Source: an uncultured Roseburia sp. (GTDB lineage Bacteria; Bacillota; Clostridia; Lachnospirales; Lachnospiraceae). From it: a DNA stretch of 46,197 nt. Below, piece after piece: positions 15,340 through 24,707 of this stretch. Location of the stretch: positions 1 to 46,197 of the forward strand of contig CANSSP010000023.1 in assembly GCA_947649645.1 (NCBI GenBank). The letters are read 5' to 3'. Both the position numbers and the translations under genes were made by a program. The notes beneath the pieces were generated by a model. The model made no database searches. It was not told the DNA's origin and worked only from the letters and a program-made list of their open reading frames with translations. Each line of letters starts with the position of its first letter. Position 1 is the stretch's first letter.

Positions 15340-16380
15340 TTATTTTTTCGGCAAAGATACCGTAAAAGTACTTCCCTCCCCTTCCACGCTCTCCACTGTA
15401 ATCTCTCCTTCGCACAGTGTAACGATGCGCTTTACAATCGAAAGCCCGATTCCGTTACCACGCACTGCATTTACATTGTCATTCTGATAATATTTTTCAA
15501 AAATATGCTTTTGCGTCTCCTCATTCATCCCGACGCCGCTGTCCGCAATTGAGACCACAATCGCCTCACCGTCATCATTCAGACGGATTGTAATGCTTCC
15601 GCCCTCTGGTGTAAATTTTACAGCATTTCCGATCAGATTGATCCAGATCTGCTCCGTCATCTCCTCATTCCCGTAATACAAAACTTTCCCGGTGATGCCG
15701 AACTCCAGCTCCAGTCCCTTCTTTTCAATCTGTGAAAGAAAAAGAATCGAACACTGTCTGATCTGCTCCGCAAGGCAGAATCGTGACTGATCCGTCACGA
15801 TCTGACACGCCTCCATCTTAGAGAGCAGCAGGGTATTCCGCGATAACTCCGAGAGCCGCCGCGATTCACTGGCGATAATCTGCAGATATTTCATGCGTTC
15901 CGGGCTCTCCCGGCCGCCGTCCGATCCGATCAGATATTCCGAAAAACCAAGAATGGATGTAATCGGCGTCTTAAACTCATGTGAAAACTCATTTACAAAA
16001 TTCTGCATCTCCGCCTTAGTGTTTTTAAGCTCCCTCACCATTCGGTTAAAATTCTCATAAATCACGGCGTACTCTTCCGTATCTACCGTATCCAGCCTGA
16101 CCTCGAGATTGCCCTCCGCAACCGCACAGATAGCGTCAAGCAACGCTGACATTTTTTTCCGCACCGACGAGAGGATGACGACAGAACTGACGACAACCGC
16201 AAACCCCATCGGAATCGTAATCGCCAGAATAATATAGAGGTTTTCAATCCGCCAGGGAAACCCGAACCAGACAATAATGGCAAGCGAAATCACCGCGGTG
16301 ACAATAACGATTTTGGCCATATCAAACAGCCAGCGGAACTCAAAAAAAGGAAACCGTACTGATTGTTTTTTCTTCTTCAT
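15340..16380 (-). CDS. Membrane sensor histidine kinase
   Basis: 346 residues. Two transmembrane segments (about 19-36 and 45-67) are separated by only about ten residues, so there is almost no extracellular sensor. A HAMP-like linker follows, then HisKA with phospho-acceptor His134 (EFSHEFKTPITSIL), and an HATPase domain with N box (LIGNAVKFTPEGG), G1 (ADSGVGM) and G2 (GNGIGLSIVKRIV). The start ATG at 16380 overlaps the regulator stop codon by four bases (ATGA), so the pair is translationally coupled. Kinases of this build usually sense membrane stress or work with a neighbouring membrane protein; no such partner is adjacent, and the signal is unknown. Confidence 0.92.
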   Translation of the reverse strand: MKKKKQSVRFPFFEFRWLFDMAKIVIVTAVISLAIIVWFGFPWRIENLYIILAITIPMGFAVVVSSVVILSSVRKKMSALLDAICAVAEGNLEVRLDTVDTEEYAVIYENFNRMVRELKNTKAEMQNFVNEFSHEFKTPITSILGFSEYLIGSDGGRESPERMKYLQIIASESRRLSELSRNTLLLSKMEACQIVTDQSRFCLAEQIRQCSILFLSQIEKKGLELEFGITGKVLYYGNEEMTEQIWINLIGNAVKFTPEGGSITIRLNDDGEAIVVSIADSGVGMNEETQKHIFEKYYQNDNVNAVRGNGIGLSIVKRIVTLCEGEITVESVEGEGSTFTVSLPKK

Positions 16381-17081
16381 GACGGCTTAGAACCTCCGTC
16401 CATTTTTTCTTCCATTCCAAGCACCGCCTTATAACCCAGACCGCGGATCGCTCTGATCGAAAATTCCGGACAATCCCCCAGTTTCCTGCGCAGACGGCTC
16501 ACATACGTCTTGATCGTGTCATATTCCGTCTCTGTATCATATCCCCAGATCTCATCCATAAGCTGTTGCTTGGTAAAAACAGTATCCGGGTAGGAAAGAA
16601 ACCGGTACAATAGCTCAAATTCTTTCGGAGTCAGCTCAATGCGTCTGCCGTCATAACTGACAAGGCACGACTCCTGCTCCAGGACCAGTCTCCCGATTTC
16701 GATCTTTTTTTCATTTGCGATCCTGGCACGCCGTAGTAACGCGTCAATATGCCAGCGCAGCTCCTCGCAGTCCACCGGTTTTACCAGATAATCGTCGATT
16801 CCCAGTGAATACCCCTGCTTTTTATGCGAAAAAGACCCCATCGCCGTAAGCATGATCACTGGCGTCATGTCCCCGCTCTCCCGCACTTCATTTACAAAGT
16901 CATACCCGTTCATACACGGCATCTGAATGTCAACAATGAGCAGATCAATATGCTCATGCTCCATCACCGCAAGCGCCTGCACGCCGTCGTTCGCCTCATG
17001 GAACCGATAAAAAGATGACAGACGCGTCCGGATCAGAAGACGGATCATCTCGTCGTCTTCTACAATCAAAATCGTAACCAT
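16377..17081 (-). CDS. OmpR/PhoB-family response regulator
   Basis: 234 residues. The receiver domain has Glu8/Asp9/Asp10, phospho-acceptor Asp51 (DLLIVDIQMP), a switch Thr in VIMLTAMGS, and Lys in YLVKPVDCEE. The C-terminal winged helix contains ELTPKEFELLYRFLS and SIRAIRGLGYKAVL. It is the first gene of a two-gene operon with the histidine kinase. GAGGT lies about ten bases before the ATG. It is transcribed away from the aminopeptidase gene across a 196-base gap, so it could also affect that promoter. Confidence 0.92.
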   Translation of the reverse strand: MVTILIVEDDEMIRLLIRTRLSSFYRFHEANDGVQALAVMEHEHIDLLIVDIQMPCMNGYDFVNEVRESGDMTPVIMLTAMGSFSHKKQGYSLGIDDYLVKPVDCEELRWHIDALLRRARIANEKKIEIGRLVLEQESCLVSYDGRRIELTPKEFELLYRFLSYPDTVFTKQQLMDEIWGYDTETEYDTIKTYVSRLRRKLGDCPEFSIRAIRGLGYKAVLGMEEKMDGGSKPS

Positions 17082-17179
17082 AACTGTCAGACCTCATTTT
17101 CATTATTTTATCTGTTTCTCCCTTAATGTAACACAGCCCGCACCAACGGACAAGCAGAACCGGCATCAAAACAACCTCC

Positions 17180-17209
17180 TTGCCTTTTTCGCCCGCGGTA
17201 TACTATAAT
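17180..17209 (+). promoter_or_regulatory. Promoter of the Xaa-Pro aminopeptidase gene
   Basis: TTGCCT (17180-17185) and TATAAT (17204-17209) are 18 bases apart, about 70 bases before the start codon. Confidence 0.6.
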
Positions 17210-17277
17210 AAAACCGGACAATCACACTGAACAAAACAAAAAAGAAGCACGAAACCCGTGCGGAAATGAGGTCAGAC

Positions 17278-18522
17278 ATGAATTTTGAAGAACGACGCAA
17301 AAAAACATACGAAAAAATGGCGGAGCAGTCCGTCCTGATTCTCTTTTCGGGGATCCCCTCCCACGTGAGCGCAGACGAATATGCCCCCTTTCAGGCCAGC
17401 AGAAATTTCTTTTATCTCACCGGACTGCGCAGGGAACAGATGATTCTTATGATGGACAACTCAGGCGAAGAGCCGGAAACGACACTGTTTATTGAAAAGG
17501 CAGATCCGCATGCCGAGCGCTGGCGCGGAAAGAAAGTGACAAAAGAAGAAGCGGAAAAAATCTCCGGAATTACCAAAATATCATTTCTGGAAGATTTTGA
17601 AGACTCCGTCAGCCGCACGCTCTCGCGCAGAGATGTCGAAACATTTTATTTTGATCTCTACCGCGAGCAGATGAGCGACATGATGGATTATAACATGCTG
17701 CGCGCCGAGGAATTTCACAAAAAATATCCCGCCGTCGCATTAAAGAACCTTCATCCGGTCCTGGCCGCGCTAAGGATGCAGAAAAGCCCGGATGAAATCG
17801 CACAGATCCGGCAGGCCATCGCCGTCACGGATGAGGGATTAAAAAACGTCATGCGCCGCTTAAAGCCAGGCAGCCGGGAGTACGAGGCACAGGCCGATTT
17901 CGAATACACCGTAAAACATTCCGGCGCCGACGGGACAGCCTTTCCGACAATCGCCGGAAGCGGCGTCAACGGCACAATGCTTCATTATGAGACCAACCGC
18001 GACATCTGCGCGGACGGCGACCTGCTGCTGCTCGACCTGGGCGCAAAATGGCAGGGGTACTGCGCAGACATTACGAGAACTTACCCGGTAAACGGTACGT
18101 TTACGGACAGACAGCGCCAGGTATACGATATCGTGTTAAAAGCCAATCGCACAGTCGCAGAGACCGCAAAACCCGGAATGACTTTAAAAGAGCTGAATGA
18201 AGTCTGTAAGAAAGTACTCGCGGAAGGCTGTATCACACTCGGGCTGATAAAAGATGAAGGCGAACTTCAAAAATACTACATGCACAGCGTTTCCCATCAT
18301 CTCGGCATCGACGTCCACGACGTGTCTGCGGCTTCGCAGCCAGGGCTGCTTCCCGGAGCCGTCATCACCGATGAGCCGGGCCTTTACATCGACGAGTGGG
18401 GCATCGGGATACGCATCGAAGACGATCTTCTGATCACGGAAGAAGGATGCGAGGTGCTCTCCGAGGCGGTCATCCGCGACCCGGATGCGATCGAACGCTT
18501 TATGGCAGAAAATACACTGTAA
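17278..18522 (+). CDS. Aminopeptidase P family (M24B) metallopeptidase
   Basis: 414 residues. ATG 17278 is chosen because GAGGT lies five bases upstream; the ATG at 17266 is inside that ribosome site. The N-terminal ~160 residues are the creatinase/prolidase-type domain (FQASRNFFYLTGLR). The C-terminal pita-bread domain has the metal ligands: two Asp in LLLLDLGAKWQGYCADITRT, His in HSVSHHLGIDVHD, and Glu in TDEPGLYIDE and IRIEDDLLI. It should remove N-terminal residues next to proline from peptides in the cytoplasm, with two Mn or similar ions. It is a single gene, convergent with the sulfatase. Confidence 0.92.
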   Translation: MNFEERRKKTYEKMAEQSVLILFSGIPSHVSADEYAPFQASRNFFYLTGLRREQMILMMDNSGEEPETTLFIEKADPHAERWRGKKVTKEEAEKISGITKISFLEDFEDSVSRTLSRRDVETFYFDLYREQMSDMMDYNMLRAEEFHKKYPAVALKNLHPVLAALRMQKSPDEIAQIRQAIAVTDEGLKNVMRRLKPGSREYEAQADFEYTVKHSGADGTAFPTIAGSGVNGTMLHYETNRDICADGDLLLLDLGAKWQGYCADITRTYPVNGTFTDRQRQVYDIVLKANRTVAETAKPGMTLKELNEVCKKVLAEGCITLGLIKDEGELQKYYMHSVSHHLGIDVHDVSAASQPGLLPGAVITDEPGLYIDEWGIGIRIEDDLLITEEGCEVLSEAVIRDPDAIERFMAENTL

Positions 18523-18534
18523 TCCTCTCTTTTA

Positions 18535-18579
18535 CACGCACAGCCGGATGTGGGTTATTCCCCACTCCGGTTCTGCGTG
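18535..18579. terminator. Shared hairpin between convergent aminopeptidase and sulfatase genes
   Basis: A long stem pairs CACGCACAGCCGGA with TCCGGTTCTGCGTG and GTGGG with CCCAC around a short loop. It lies just past the aminopeptidase stop and covers the last codons of the sulfatase. No clear T-run is seen, so it may act as a two-way transcription barrier. Confidence 0.5.
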
Positions 18580-20168
18580 CCGAATCTTCTCTGGCATTCC
18601 TGTATCAGCAGAAACATATTTTCCCCCGCTCTGATTCTGTCCCGTATTTCCCGTTCATATTCCGGCGGCACCAGAAGCTTTACCCGCGCCCAGACCATTT
18701 CCTCGGAAAACCGCCTGTCATACTGATAAGGAACGACATCCGCCGTGCGCATCAGCCAGACGCGGAATTTTTTCTCCAGCTCTCTGATCACCGACGCGTA
18801 TGCAGGCTCTGCAATAACATTGTGCATTTCCTTCGGATCCTTGATCAGATCATAAAATTCATCCTCTTCGTTTACCCTTAAAACCAGCTTATGCCGGTCG
18901 GTGCGGATCATAAACCCTTTGGCATGTGCGTCCGCATCTGTCTGTGAGAGATGTCTCGGATAATACGGACTTGCCGGATTCGTCCCCGTCGGCCCGTTTG
19001 CGTGAAATTCATCACAGTGAACCTCGTCCTGATTACGTCCGCCCTCACATGTGACAAACTCCCTGACACTGTGTGATCTGTTTTTTAAAACTCCACTTAA
19101 AGGTCTTCCGTATTGCGTATGACATGGCACTGTCTCCGCCATATCCATCGCCGTGGCATAAAAATCAACCAGCTCCACCAGGCTGTCGCTGATTCCGGGA
19201 TCCGTCTGATATCCCGCCGGCGGCTTTATCAGAAACGGCACGTTTGTCAGACAGTCTTCAAACGTATTCTGCGCCTTTTCCGCAATCCCGTAATCTCCGG
19301 TAAAATCACCGTGATCCGAGAAAAAGAAGATCGCGGAATTGTCATATTCCCCGGCTTCCTTAAGCGCATCACACAGCCGCCGGAACTGGTCGTCAATTTT
19401 TGCAACCATCCCCAGATAAGTCGCCCGCAGCTGTGTCCACTGCTCTTCCGTGTAATCCTGCAGACGCTGATTTTTCCGGATCACATCCTCGATTCTGGCC
19501 TTATTGGTACACGCATCGGCGCACACCCGCTCCTTTATCTTCTCCCTCCCGATCATCGAATAATACGGTTCCTCGACCTGATACGGCGGATGCGGATAAC
19601 ACATCCCAAGAAACAGACACAATGGCTGATCTTTCGGCTTATTGCGGATTGCCTCGATCGCGGCGTCTAAGTCTTCGTCGTCGTTGGAATAATTTCTTCC
19701 GTTTTCGTCAAGGCCAAGCTTTCCGCCGTACATGGCCCTGAAATCGGGACTGTCCCTTTTGATCTCCCCGCCGACGGGACCTTTCGCCTTCGGGACATTT
19801 CCTCCGTAAAAAATCTCGCTGGCGTGACGCTGCAGTGCCCCCGGCTCCTGCGCTGCCGCCAGATCATTTCTTGCGTTCATCCAGACATAATACCCGTTGT
19901 TTTTCAACTCGCTGAAAATGGTTTCCTCCCCATTCCGCAAAAGATGCGCCATCGTCCTGTGCCCCCTGACGTGCGGGTACAGACCAGTCGTAAAGCTGCA
20001 TCTGCTCGGCACACAGACCGGATTCTGGCAGAATGCATTTCGAAAAGACACGGCCTCCGTCTTTGCCATCGCATCCAGAAACGGCGTGTGCGCGGCGGGA
20101 TTTCCCAGATGTCCCATTGCATCCGCCCTCATCTCATCCGGGTTAAAAATAATAATATTCGGCCTCAT
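18555..20168 (-). CDS. Cytoplasmic type I sulfatase (Cys-type)
   Basis: 537 residues from ATG 20168, with AAGGAGG upstream; an open frame extends further upstream but into the maturase gene. The N-terminus IIIFNPDEMRADAMG is the metal-binding start of the sulfatase family. Cys52 in NPVCVPSRCSFTTG is the C-x-P-x-R site converted to formylglycine. FFFSDHGDFTGDYGIAEK holds further metal ligands. No signal peptide is visible, so it acts inside the cell on an imported sulfate ester; sequence alone does not give the substrate. The gene directly upstream encodes the maturase needed to activate it, 25 bases away. It is the last gene of the six-gene run starting with GH3. Confidence 0.93.
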   Translation of the reverse strand: MRPNIIIFNPDEMRADAMGHLGNPAAHTPFLDAMAKTEAVSFRNAFCQNPVCVPSRCSFTTGLYPHVRGHRTMAHLLRNGEETIFSELKNNGYYVWMNARNDLAAAQEPGALQRHASEIFYGGNVPKAKGPVGGEIKRDSPDFRAMYGGKLGLDENGRNYSNDDEDLDAAIEAIRNKPKDQPLCLFLGMCYPHPPYQVEEPYYSMIGREKIKERVCADACTNKARIEDVIRKNQRLQDYTEEQWTQLRATYLGMVAKIDDQFRRLCDALKEAGEYDNSAIFFFSDHGDFTGDYGIAEKAQNTFEDCLTNVPFLIKPPAGYQTDPGISDSLVELVDFYATAMDMAETVPCHTQYGRPLSGVLKNRSHSVREFVTCEGGRNQDEVHCDEFHANGPTGTNPASPYYPRHLSQTDADAHAKGFMIRTDRHKLVLRVNEEDEFYDLIKDPKEMHNVIAEPAYASVIRELEKKFRVWLMRTADVVPYQYDRRFSEEMVWARVKLLVPPEYEREIRDRIRAGENMFLLIQECQRRFGTQNRSGE

Positions 20169-20193
20169 GTTCTTTCCTCCTTCTCCTTTGCAC

Positions 20194-21288
20194 TTACATC
20201 TTCTGTAAGGCAGAAAATTGAGACAACAGCATCTGATAGCTCTTACAAAAATAATTGTGATACGTCCCCGTCCCCGGATCAAAAATGCGGTTTCTCTGAC
20301 AGCCTCCCCGGCAAAGTCTGTAATATTCACAGCGTCTGCACTGGTCAGAGAGTTTTTCCGACCGCTCCACAAACCGGATGTCTTCACGTTTTTTTTGTAT
20401 TTCCGCAAACGTATTCTCGTTAAAATTGCCGATACAGTACTCGTCCACCGCGTAAAAATCACACGGATAAACCGAACCGTCCGCCTCCACGACATACTGC
20501 AGACTGCATGTCCCTCTCTGGTCACACGCTTCCGGAAGATACCCCATCAGAATGGCTGCATAGTTTTCAAACTGCCTGATATACGGCTGCTCCCCTTTTT
20601 TATAGTCTTCATACCACAGTTCATACAGCCGGACAAGAAACGTTCCGTACTGCTCCGGCGTCACAGAAAAAATCTGTTTTCCCGGCTCTTCCCCCAAAGG
20701 CTCCAGACACGGAATAAACTGCAGATAACGCCAGCCCATTTTCTTATAAAAAGCATAAATCGGCCCGGCGCTGGCCGCCACCATACGATTCACTACTGTA
20801 AGAATATTATATTCAACCCCATACCGGTCAAATAATTCCGCCGTATGGCAGACGACGGCATGCGTTCCCCTGCCGTCTTTGGTATGGCGGAATGCGTCGT
20901 GACACTCTTTTGTCCCGTCTACGGAGAGCCCTGTCAGAAAATGGTTGTCATGCAAAAACGCACACCATTTCTCATCCACACCATACCCGTTCGTCTGCAG
21001 CGCATTCTGCACCTTTATGCCCCTGCGGTTATATCTGTTTTCCAGCCGGATAACCTCTTCCAGAAAATCAATTCCTCTCAGCGTAGGTTCCCCGCCCTGA
21101 AATGCAAACGTGATACTGCGCTCCGCATTCAGCATGGTTTTACGGATTACATTTTTTAATGTCCCGGGCGACATGAACCCATAGTTCTGTTTCTGCCTGT
21201 TCTTCTGCTCGTCCGCGTAAAAACAATAATCACAGGACATATTGCACATTCCGGATGCAGGCTTTATCAGCACACTTATATCCAGCAT
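20194..21288 (-). CDS. Anaerobic sulfatase-maturating radical SAM enzyme
   Basis: 364 residues. The radical SAM cluster motif is CNMSCDYCFYADE (CxxxCxxC) near residue 15, followed by the GGEPTLRG motif. The C-terminal SPASM part has the extra cysteines: CDQRGTC, YPCDFYAVDEYC, CRRCEYYRLCRGGC and a late FC. Such enzymes oxidise the Cys (or Ser) of sulfatases to formylglycine without oxygen, using SAM. The KPASGMCNMSCDYCFY start and GGC-QRNR ending are typical of anSME. It sits directly before its probable client sulfatase, and the pair marks an anaerobic lifestyle. Confidence 0.93.
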   Translation of the reverse strand: MLDISVLIKPASGMCNMSCDYCFYADEQKNRQKQNYGFMSPGTLKNVIRKTMLNAERSITFAFQGGEPTLRGIDFLEEVIRLENRYNRRGIKVQNALQTNGYGVDEKWCAFLHDNHFLTGLSVDGTKECHDAFRHTKDGRGTHAVVCHTAELFDRYGVEYNILTVVNRMVAASAGPIYAFYKKMGWRYLQFIPCLEPLGEEPGKQIFSVTPEQYGTFLVRLYELWYEDYKKGEQPYIRQFENYAAILMGYLPEACDQRGTCSLQYVVEADGSVYPCDFYAVDEYCIGNFNENTFAEIQKKREDIRFVERSEKLSDQCRRCEYYRLCRGGCQRNRIFDPGTGTYHNYFCKSYQMLLSQFSALQKM

Positions 21289-21321
21289 CTCTCACCTCAT
21301 ATTCTTCTTCCCGTCCGGCAG

Positions 21322-21361
21322 GAAATTCAGTCCGGCCGCAGGCCACGGTGGACTGAATTTC
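21322..21361. terminator. 12-bp inverted repeat between M14 peptidase and maturase genes
   Basis: GAAATTCAGTCC and GGACTGAATTTC pair perfectly around a GC-rich loop that can itself pair (GGCC/GGCC). No T-run follows, so an RNA-processing or attenuating stem inside the operon is as likely as a terminator. Confidence 0.45.
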
Positions 21362-21391
21362 ACACAGACTGCAAAAAACCAGATTGTACGG

Positions 21392-22549
21392 CTACACCTG
21401 TGTCATCCCGCCGAGCAGAATCCCCAGATTATCCTTATAGATCCGGTCAAACTGCGTCATCGGAAGCGGATTCTCCCCAAGCCCGGCCTCGATCGTATAA
21501 CCCGGACGATTATATTCCTGGATAAACCAGTCTTTGTAACCTGCGTAGCCCGACGCCTGCGGCGTCTCTTCCACCGTATAACCACTGACCGCCCCAAAAT
21601 ACTGGGCGATCTCATACGAATTATCCGGCTCATAATCGGCATATTTCCAGTAGATCACCTCGCCCTGCGTGTGATAGGCCAGAATCAGCCTGAAATCATG
21701 CGATGTCGTAAACCGGGAGACAGCCGCGCTCTCCGGCGCAGTGAGCGGCGCCACGCCGACATAGTCTCTGGGCGCCGGCATGGTAAACCCCTGTGAAAAT
21801 TTGATCTCCTTTGCCTGCTCCCAGCCCGCCGGGAACTGTAAATTGAGATCTACCCCGTCAATATTCGCCTTCCAGCCCGCCGGAAACGGAATCTGCGGAT
21901 AAGCACGGGCGATCTCCTCCGCCTTTCTGTAATAAAATCCGTTTGTCAGTATCCCGTTCACCAGGTCAACGCCGTCGGGATTGACCATCGGAAGAAGGTA
22001 GAGGGTGTAATTGTCAAACAGCTCCGAAGCGAGTACGCCCTGGACATCCCCGCCCACCGCATAAGCTCCTGCATATTCCTCTGCAAATTTTAAAAGCACC
22101 GGCGTCGTAATATTCTCGTTTGCGTGAAAAGAAGCATTGTAAAACACCTGTTTTTCCCCTTTTCCGATCTTAAGAACACGCAGCGTGCTTCCCATCACAC
22201 TTCTGCCGGCATTTTCTGTCTCAAGAAACGGATAGCGGGCCACCAGTCCCTCTGTCACAAAGCCATTTAAAACAGAGCTGTATGGCACATCGCCCGATAC
22301 CAGCGGAAAATCAAAGATTTCCACACCCCCGGCCTCGTCACTCCGAAAGCCTCTCAAATAGGGAATCAGTCTGTCCCAGACAGCCTGGGTCACGCTGCAC
22401 GCGCGTTCATCTCCTAAGAATTGCCGCAGAGCCGCACAGGTCCTGTCGCCAAAAATACCGTCCTGTGTCAGCGGAAATCCGGCGCGCGTCAGCGCAAGCT
22501 GCAGATACGACACCAGCGTTCCCCGGTCTCCCCAAAAAATATGTTTCAA
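21392..22549 (-). CDS. M14-family peptidoglycan-type endopeptidase with PG-binding domain
   Basis: 385 residues from a TTG start at 22549, with GGAGG six bases upstream. Residues 1-50 are a PG_binding_1 repeat (LQLALTRAGFPLTQDGIFGDRT). The M14 carboxypeptidase fold follows, with zinc ligands His142 and Glu145 (SFHANENIT) and His293 (AYHTQGE), catalytic Glu354 (YTIEAGLGENPLP) and the MVNPDGVDLVNG segment. The nearest known function is gamma-D-glutamyl-diamino acid endopeptidase I, which cuts the peptide of muropeptides. No signal peptide is seen, suggesting a cytoplasmic muropeptide or glycopeptide role, or release by another route. It lies in the six-gene run between MFS and maturase. Confidence 0.85.
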   Translation of the reverse strand: MKHIFWGDRGTLVSYLQLALTRAGFPLTQDGIFGDRTCAALRQFLGDERACSVTQAVWDRLIPYLRGFRSDEAGGVEIFDFPLVSGDVPYSSVLNGFVTEGLVARYPFLETENAGRSVMGSTLRVLKIGKGEKQVFYNASFHANENITTPVLLKFAEEYAGAYAVGGDVQGVLASELFDNYTLYLLPMVNPDGVDLVNGILTNGFYYRKAEEIARAYPQIPFPAGWKANIDGVDLNLQFPAGWEQAKEIKFSQGFTMPAPRDYVGVAPLTAPESAAVSRFTTSHDFRLILAYHTQGEVIYWKYADYEPDNSYEIAQYFGAVSGYTVEETPQASGYAGYKDWFIQEYNRPGYTIEAGLGENPLPMTQFDRIYKDNLGILLGGMTQV

Positions 22550-22638
22550 AAAGCGCCTCCCTCCGGCCGGCAGTCTGCCGTCCGGTCTGACCTGTTGTTT
22601 TATCTTATGTCACAGAGCAGAAAAGCGTTCCGGTATTT

Positions 22639-23862
22639 TTACCGCCTTACCGTTTCCGCATGAAACATTTTTTTCCAGGAACTGACGCAGCAGAAACATA
22701 AGATAGTTCCCGCCGCCGCGATAAAAAACCAGGTCAGAAGGGTAAAACGCCATCCCAGGCTCTCAGACAGCCCTGCGATGCCATAGGCCGAGACAGCGCT
22801 CCCTATGTAGGTGCATGCATTCAGCACACCGGAAACTGTGGACACATTTCCCCTTTCTTTGAAAAAAGGAGGCACCATGCAGATCAGAATCAGGTTTACC
22901 CCGTGCATGCAGCCGGTGAGCAGGGCAGAAAAAAATACGGAAACCCCTGCATTCTGTCCCGAAAGAAGAAATAAAAACAGGGCGGCGAGCGCTCCTGCGC
23001 CAAACAGCACCCCTGCGCTGAACGGCGGTCTGCAGAAAAGCTTTCTGTATAAAACCGACGCCGTCTGAAAACAGGCCATGCCAAAAAGAGGAAGCGTCAC
23101 CCCGGTCAGAATCGATACAAGGCTGCTCAGGTGATACGTTTCCGAGATATAAGAGGGCATCCAGGTCGTCACGCCGTCACGCAATGCGCCCTGAAGAATG
23201 ATCGCTCCCATGATTCCCAGCATCAGCGGCGTAAACAGTCCGCCTCCCCGCACATTCTTCTCCTCACTTTTGCATTCTGCCTTCGCCATAGGAATATCCG
23301 GCGCACATCCGGCCCACACGACCGCCATCAGTCCCGCCGCCGCCGCCGAAAACCAGAATACCGCCTTCCAGCAAAACAGCGCAATGACAGGCGGCGAGAG
23401 CAGATAAACAGCGACTGTACCGGCAGAACTGCCACAGGACACCGTGACGGCAGCTTTTGTATATTCCGCTTCGTCCATCAGAGTCGTCATCAGACGTACA
23501 ATCGGCGGCCATAAAAACGCCTGCGCAAAGCCGTTGACGCCCCATACAAGGAGCATCTGCCACGCCGCCGTGCAGAACGGCAGAAGCAAGTTCATGGAAG
23601 CGGTTATCAAAAGCCCCGCAAGCGCCAGTCTTCTGGGAGAGGTACGGTCCCCCCAGATCCCGCTGACAATCTGTCCGCCGCCGTATGTGATAAAACTGCC
23701 CGTAAGAGCCAGGGAAAGCTGGTTTCTGGTCATGCCGGGAATGCTCTCCAGTTCGGCGACAATGGCGCCGTAATTAATCCGCGTAATATAGCTGACCATA
23801 TAGGTCAGTGTAAACAGAATAACAAGCATTCTGATCTTCTGCTTTCTGCTGACAGAACTCAT
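22639..23862 (-). CDS. MFS transporter, sugar-phosphate/organic-anion type
   Basis: 407 residues. ATG 23862 is chosen because it overlaps the TGA of the upstream phosphodiesterase gene (ATGA), with a GGAGGGG site before it. It is strongly hydrophobic with about twelve membrane helices and a charged central loop near residues 195-215. The MFS signature between helices 2 and 3 reads GIWGDRTSPRRLALAG. The N-terminus (VSYITRINYGAIVAELESIPGMTRNQLSL) resembles the organophosphate:phosphate antiporter and GlpT/UhpT-type branch. Translational coupling to the phosphodiesterase suggests it brings in that enzyme's substrate. The cargo is unproven; a muropeptide or sulfated sugar would fit the neighbours. 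Confidence 0.85.
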   Translation of the reverse strand: MSSVSRKQKIRMLVILFTLTYMVSYITRINYGAIVAELESIPGMTRNQLSLALTGSFITYGGGQIVSGIWGDRTSPRRLALAGLLITASMNLLLPFCTAAWQMLLVWGVNGFAQAFLWPPIVRLMTTLMDEAEYTKAAVTVSCGSSAGTVAVYLLSPPVIALFCWKAVFWFSAAAAGLMAVVWAGCAPDIPMAKAECKSEEKNVRGGGLFTPLMLGIMGAIILQGALRDGVTTWMPSYISETYHLSSLVSILTGVTLPLFGMACFQTASVLYRKLFCRPPFSAGVLFGAGALAALFLFLLSGQNAGVSVFFSALLTGCMHGVNLILICMVPPFFKERGNVSTVSGVLNACTYIGSAVSAYGIAGLSESLGWRFTLLTWFFIAAAGTILCFCCVSSWKKMFHAETVRR

Positions 23863-24620
23863 ACGAGACTTTTCCCCTCCCACTCCCTGTCGGGTTCGAC
23901 GCCGAGCAGCCTGGCCACAGTCGGAGCAATGTCCAGTATCCCCGCCCCCTCTATTTTGGAACCAGGAACAAAACTATCGCCTCTGAACAGAATGGGAATC
24001 GTCATATCCTCTGGCAGATCCGTGCCGTGGTTTCTCTCATGCCCGCCGTGGTCTGCCGTGACCACCACCGTGTATCCGGGCAGAGCGGCGGTGATCCGGG
24101 CTATATTTTTCCAGCTCTCCCTTACCGCCTCCAGATATTCCGGTCCCATCCAGCCATATCTGTGGCCGGTATCGTCCACGCTGCCCAGATAGATAAAAGC
24201 GAAATCCACATCCTCTTCCTTAAGACACGCTATCGCCGCGCGGGTCACTTTCTCGTTCGCAGACGCATATCCCAGGTAATCGCCGCTGCAGAAATAAGAA
24301 AAAGTAAGAGAACCCGGACGTGAAAGATCCCGCAGTGGCTCCCAGTTATAAAAAAAAGCACATTTTTTCCCGGCTCTCACAAGCACCTCACACAGGCCGT
24401 TCACAGGCCGCACCTGGGGCGCATATGTATTGGTGGTTGTACCGTGACGTCCGGGATCCACACTGTGAAATAAGGACATGTGACAGGGCAGCGTTACCGA
24501 GGGCATCACCGTTACCGCATCCAGGGCACAGGCAGATTGTCTCATCATCTCCCCTGCCTCCGGCACGCCTTCCAGAGCTTCCGGACGCATGCCGTCTACC
24601 AGAATCAACAGAGTTTTCAT
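23859..24620 (-). CDS. Alkaline-phosphatase superfamily phosphodiesterase/phosphatase
   Basis: 253 residues, shorter than most nucleotide pyrophosphatase/phosphodiesterases (about 400). Asp9 is in ILVDGMRPE, nucleophile Thr43 in MPSVTLPCHMSLFHS, and the second metal site is in GSVDDTGHRYGW, VVVTADHGGHERNHG and IPILFRG. These match the type I phosphodiesterase/NPP branch. There is no signal peptide. The start ATG has AAAGGAGG upstream. It overlaps the transporter gene by four bases and follows GH3 by 87 bases, with an inverted repeat between. The likely job is cleavage of a phosphate mono- or diester on the imported compound; the substrate is unknown. Confidence 0.85.
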   Translation of the reverse strand: MKTLLILVDGMRPEALEGVPEAGEMMRQSACALDAVTVMPSVTLPCHMSLFHSVDPGRHGTTTNTYAPQVRPVNGLCEVLVRAGKKCAFFYNWEPLRDLSRPGSLTFSYFCSGDYLGYASANEKVTRAAIACLKEEDVDFAFIYLGSVDDTGHRYGWMGPEYLEAVRESWKNIARITAALPGYTVVVTADHGGHERNHGTDLPEDMTIPILFRGDSFVPGSKIEGAGILDIAPTVARLLGVEPDREWEGKSLV

Positions 24621-24664
24621 TACAGACTTCCTCCTTTTTACCGGCTTATCCGATATATGAACGG

Positions 24665-24692
24665 GGGCAGGGAAAACTTACTGTCCCTGCCC
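24665..24692. terminator. Hairpin between GH3 and phosphodiesterase genes
   Basis: GGGCAGGGA and TCCCTGCCC pair perfectly around ten bases. On the minus strand no T-run follows, while on the plus strand GGCATTTTATT does. It may attenuate the downstream part of the operon or protect the GH3 mRNA end. Confidence 0.4.
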
Positions 24693-24707
24693 GGCATTTT
24701 ATTATAA

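Noticed and set aside
20169..20525. N-terminal extension of the sulfatase frame by about 119 residues
   Set aside because: It would overlap the maturase gene; a strong AAGGAGG lies directly before ATG 20168, where the sulfatase fold begins.
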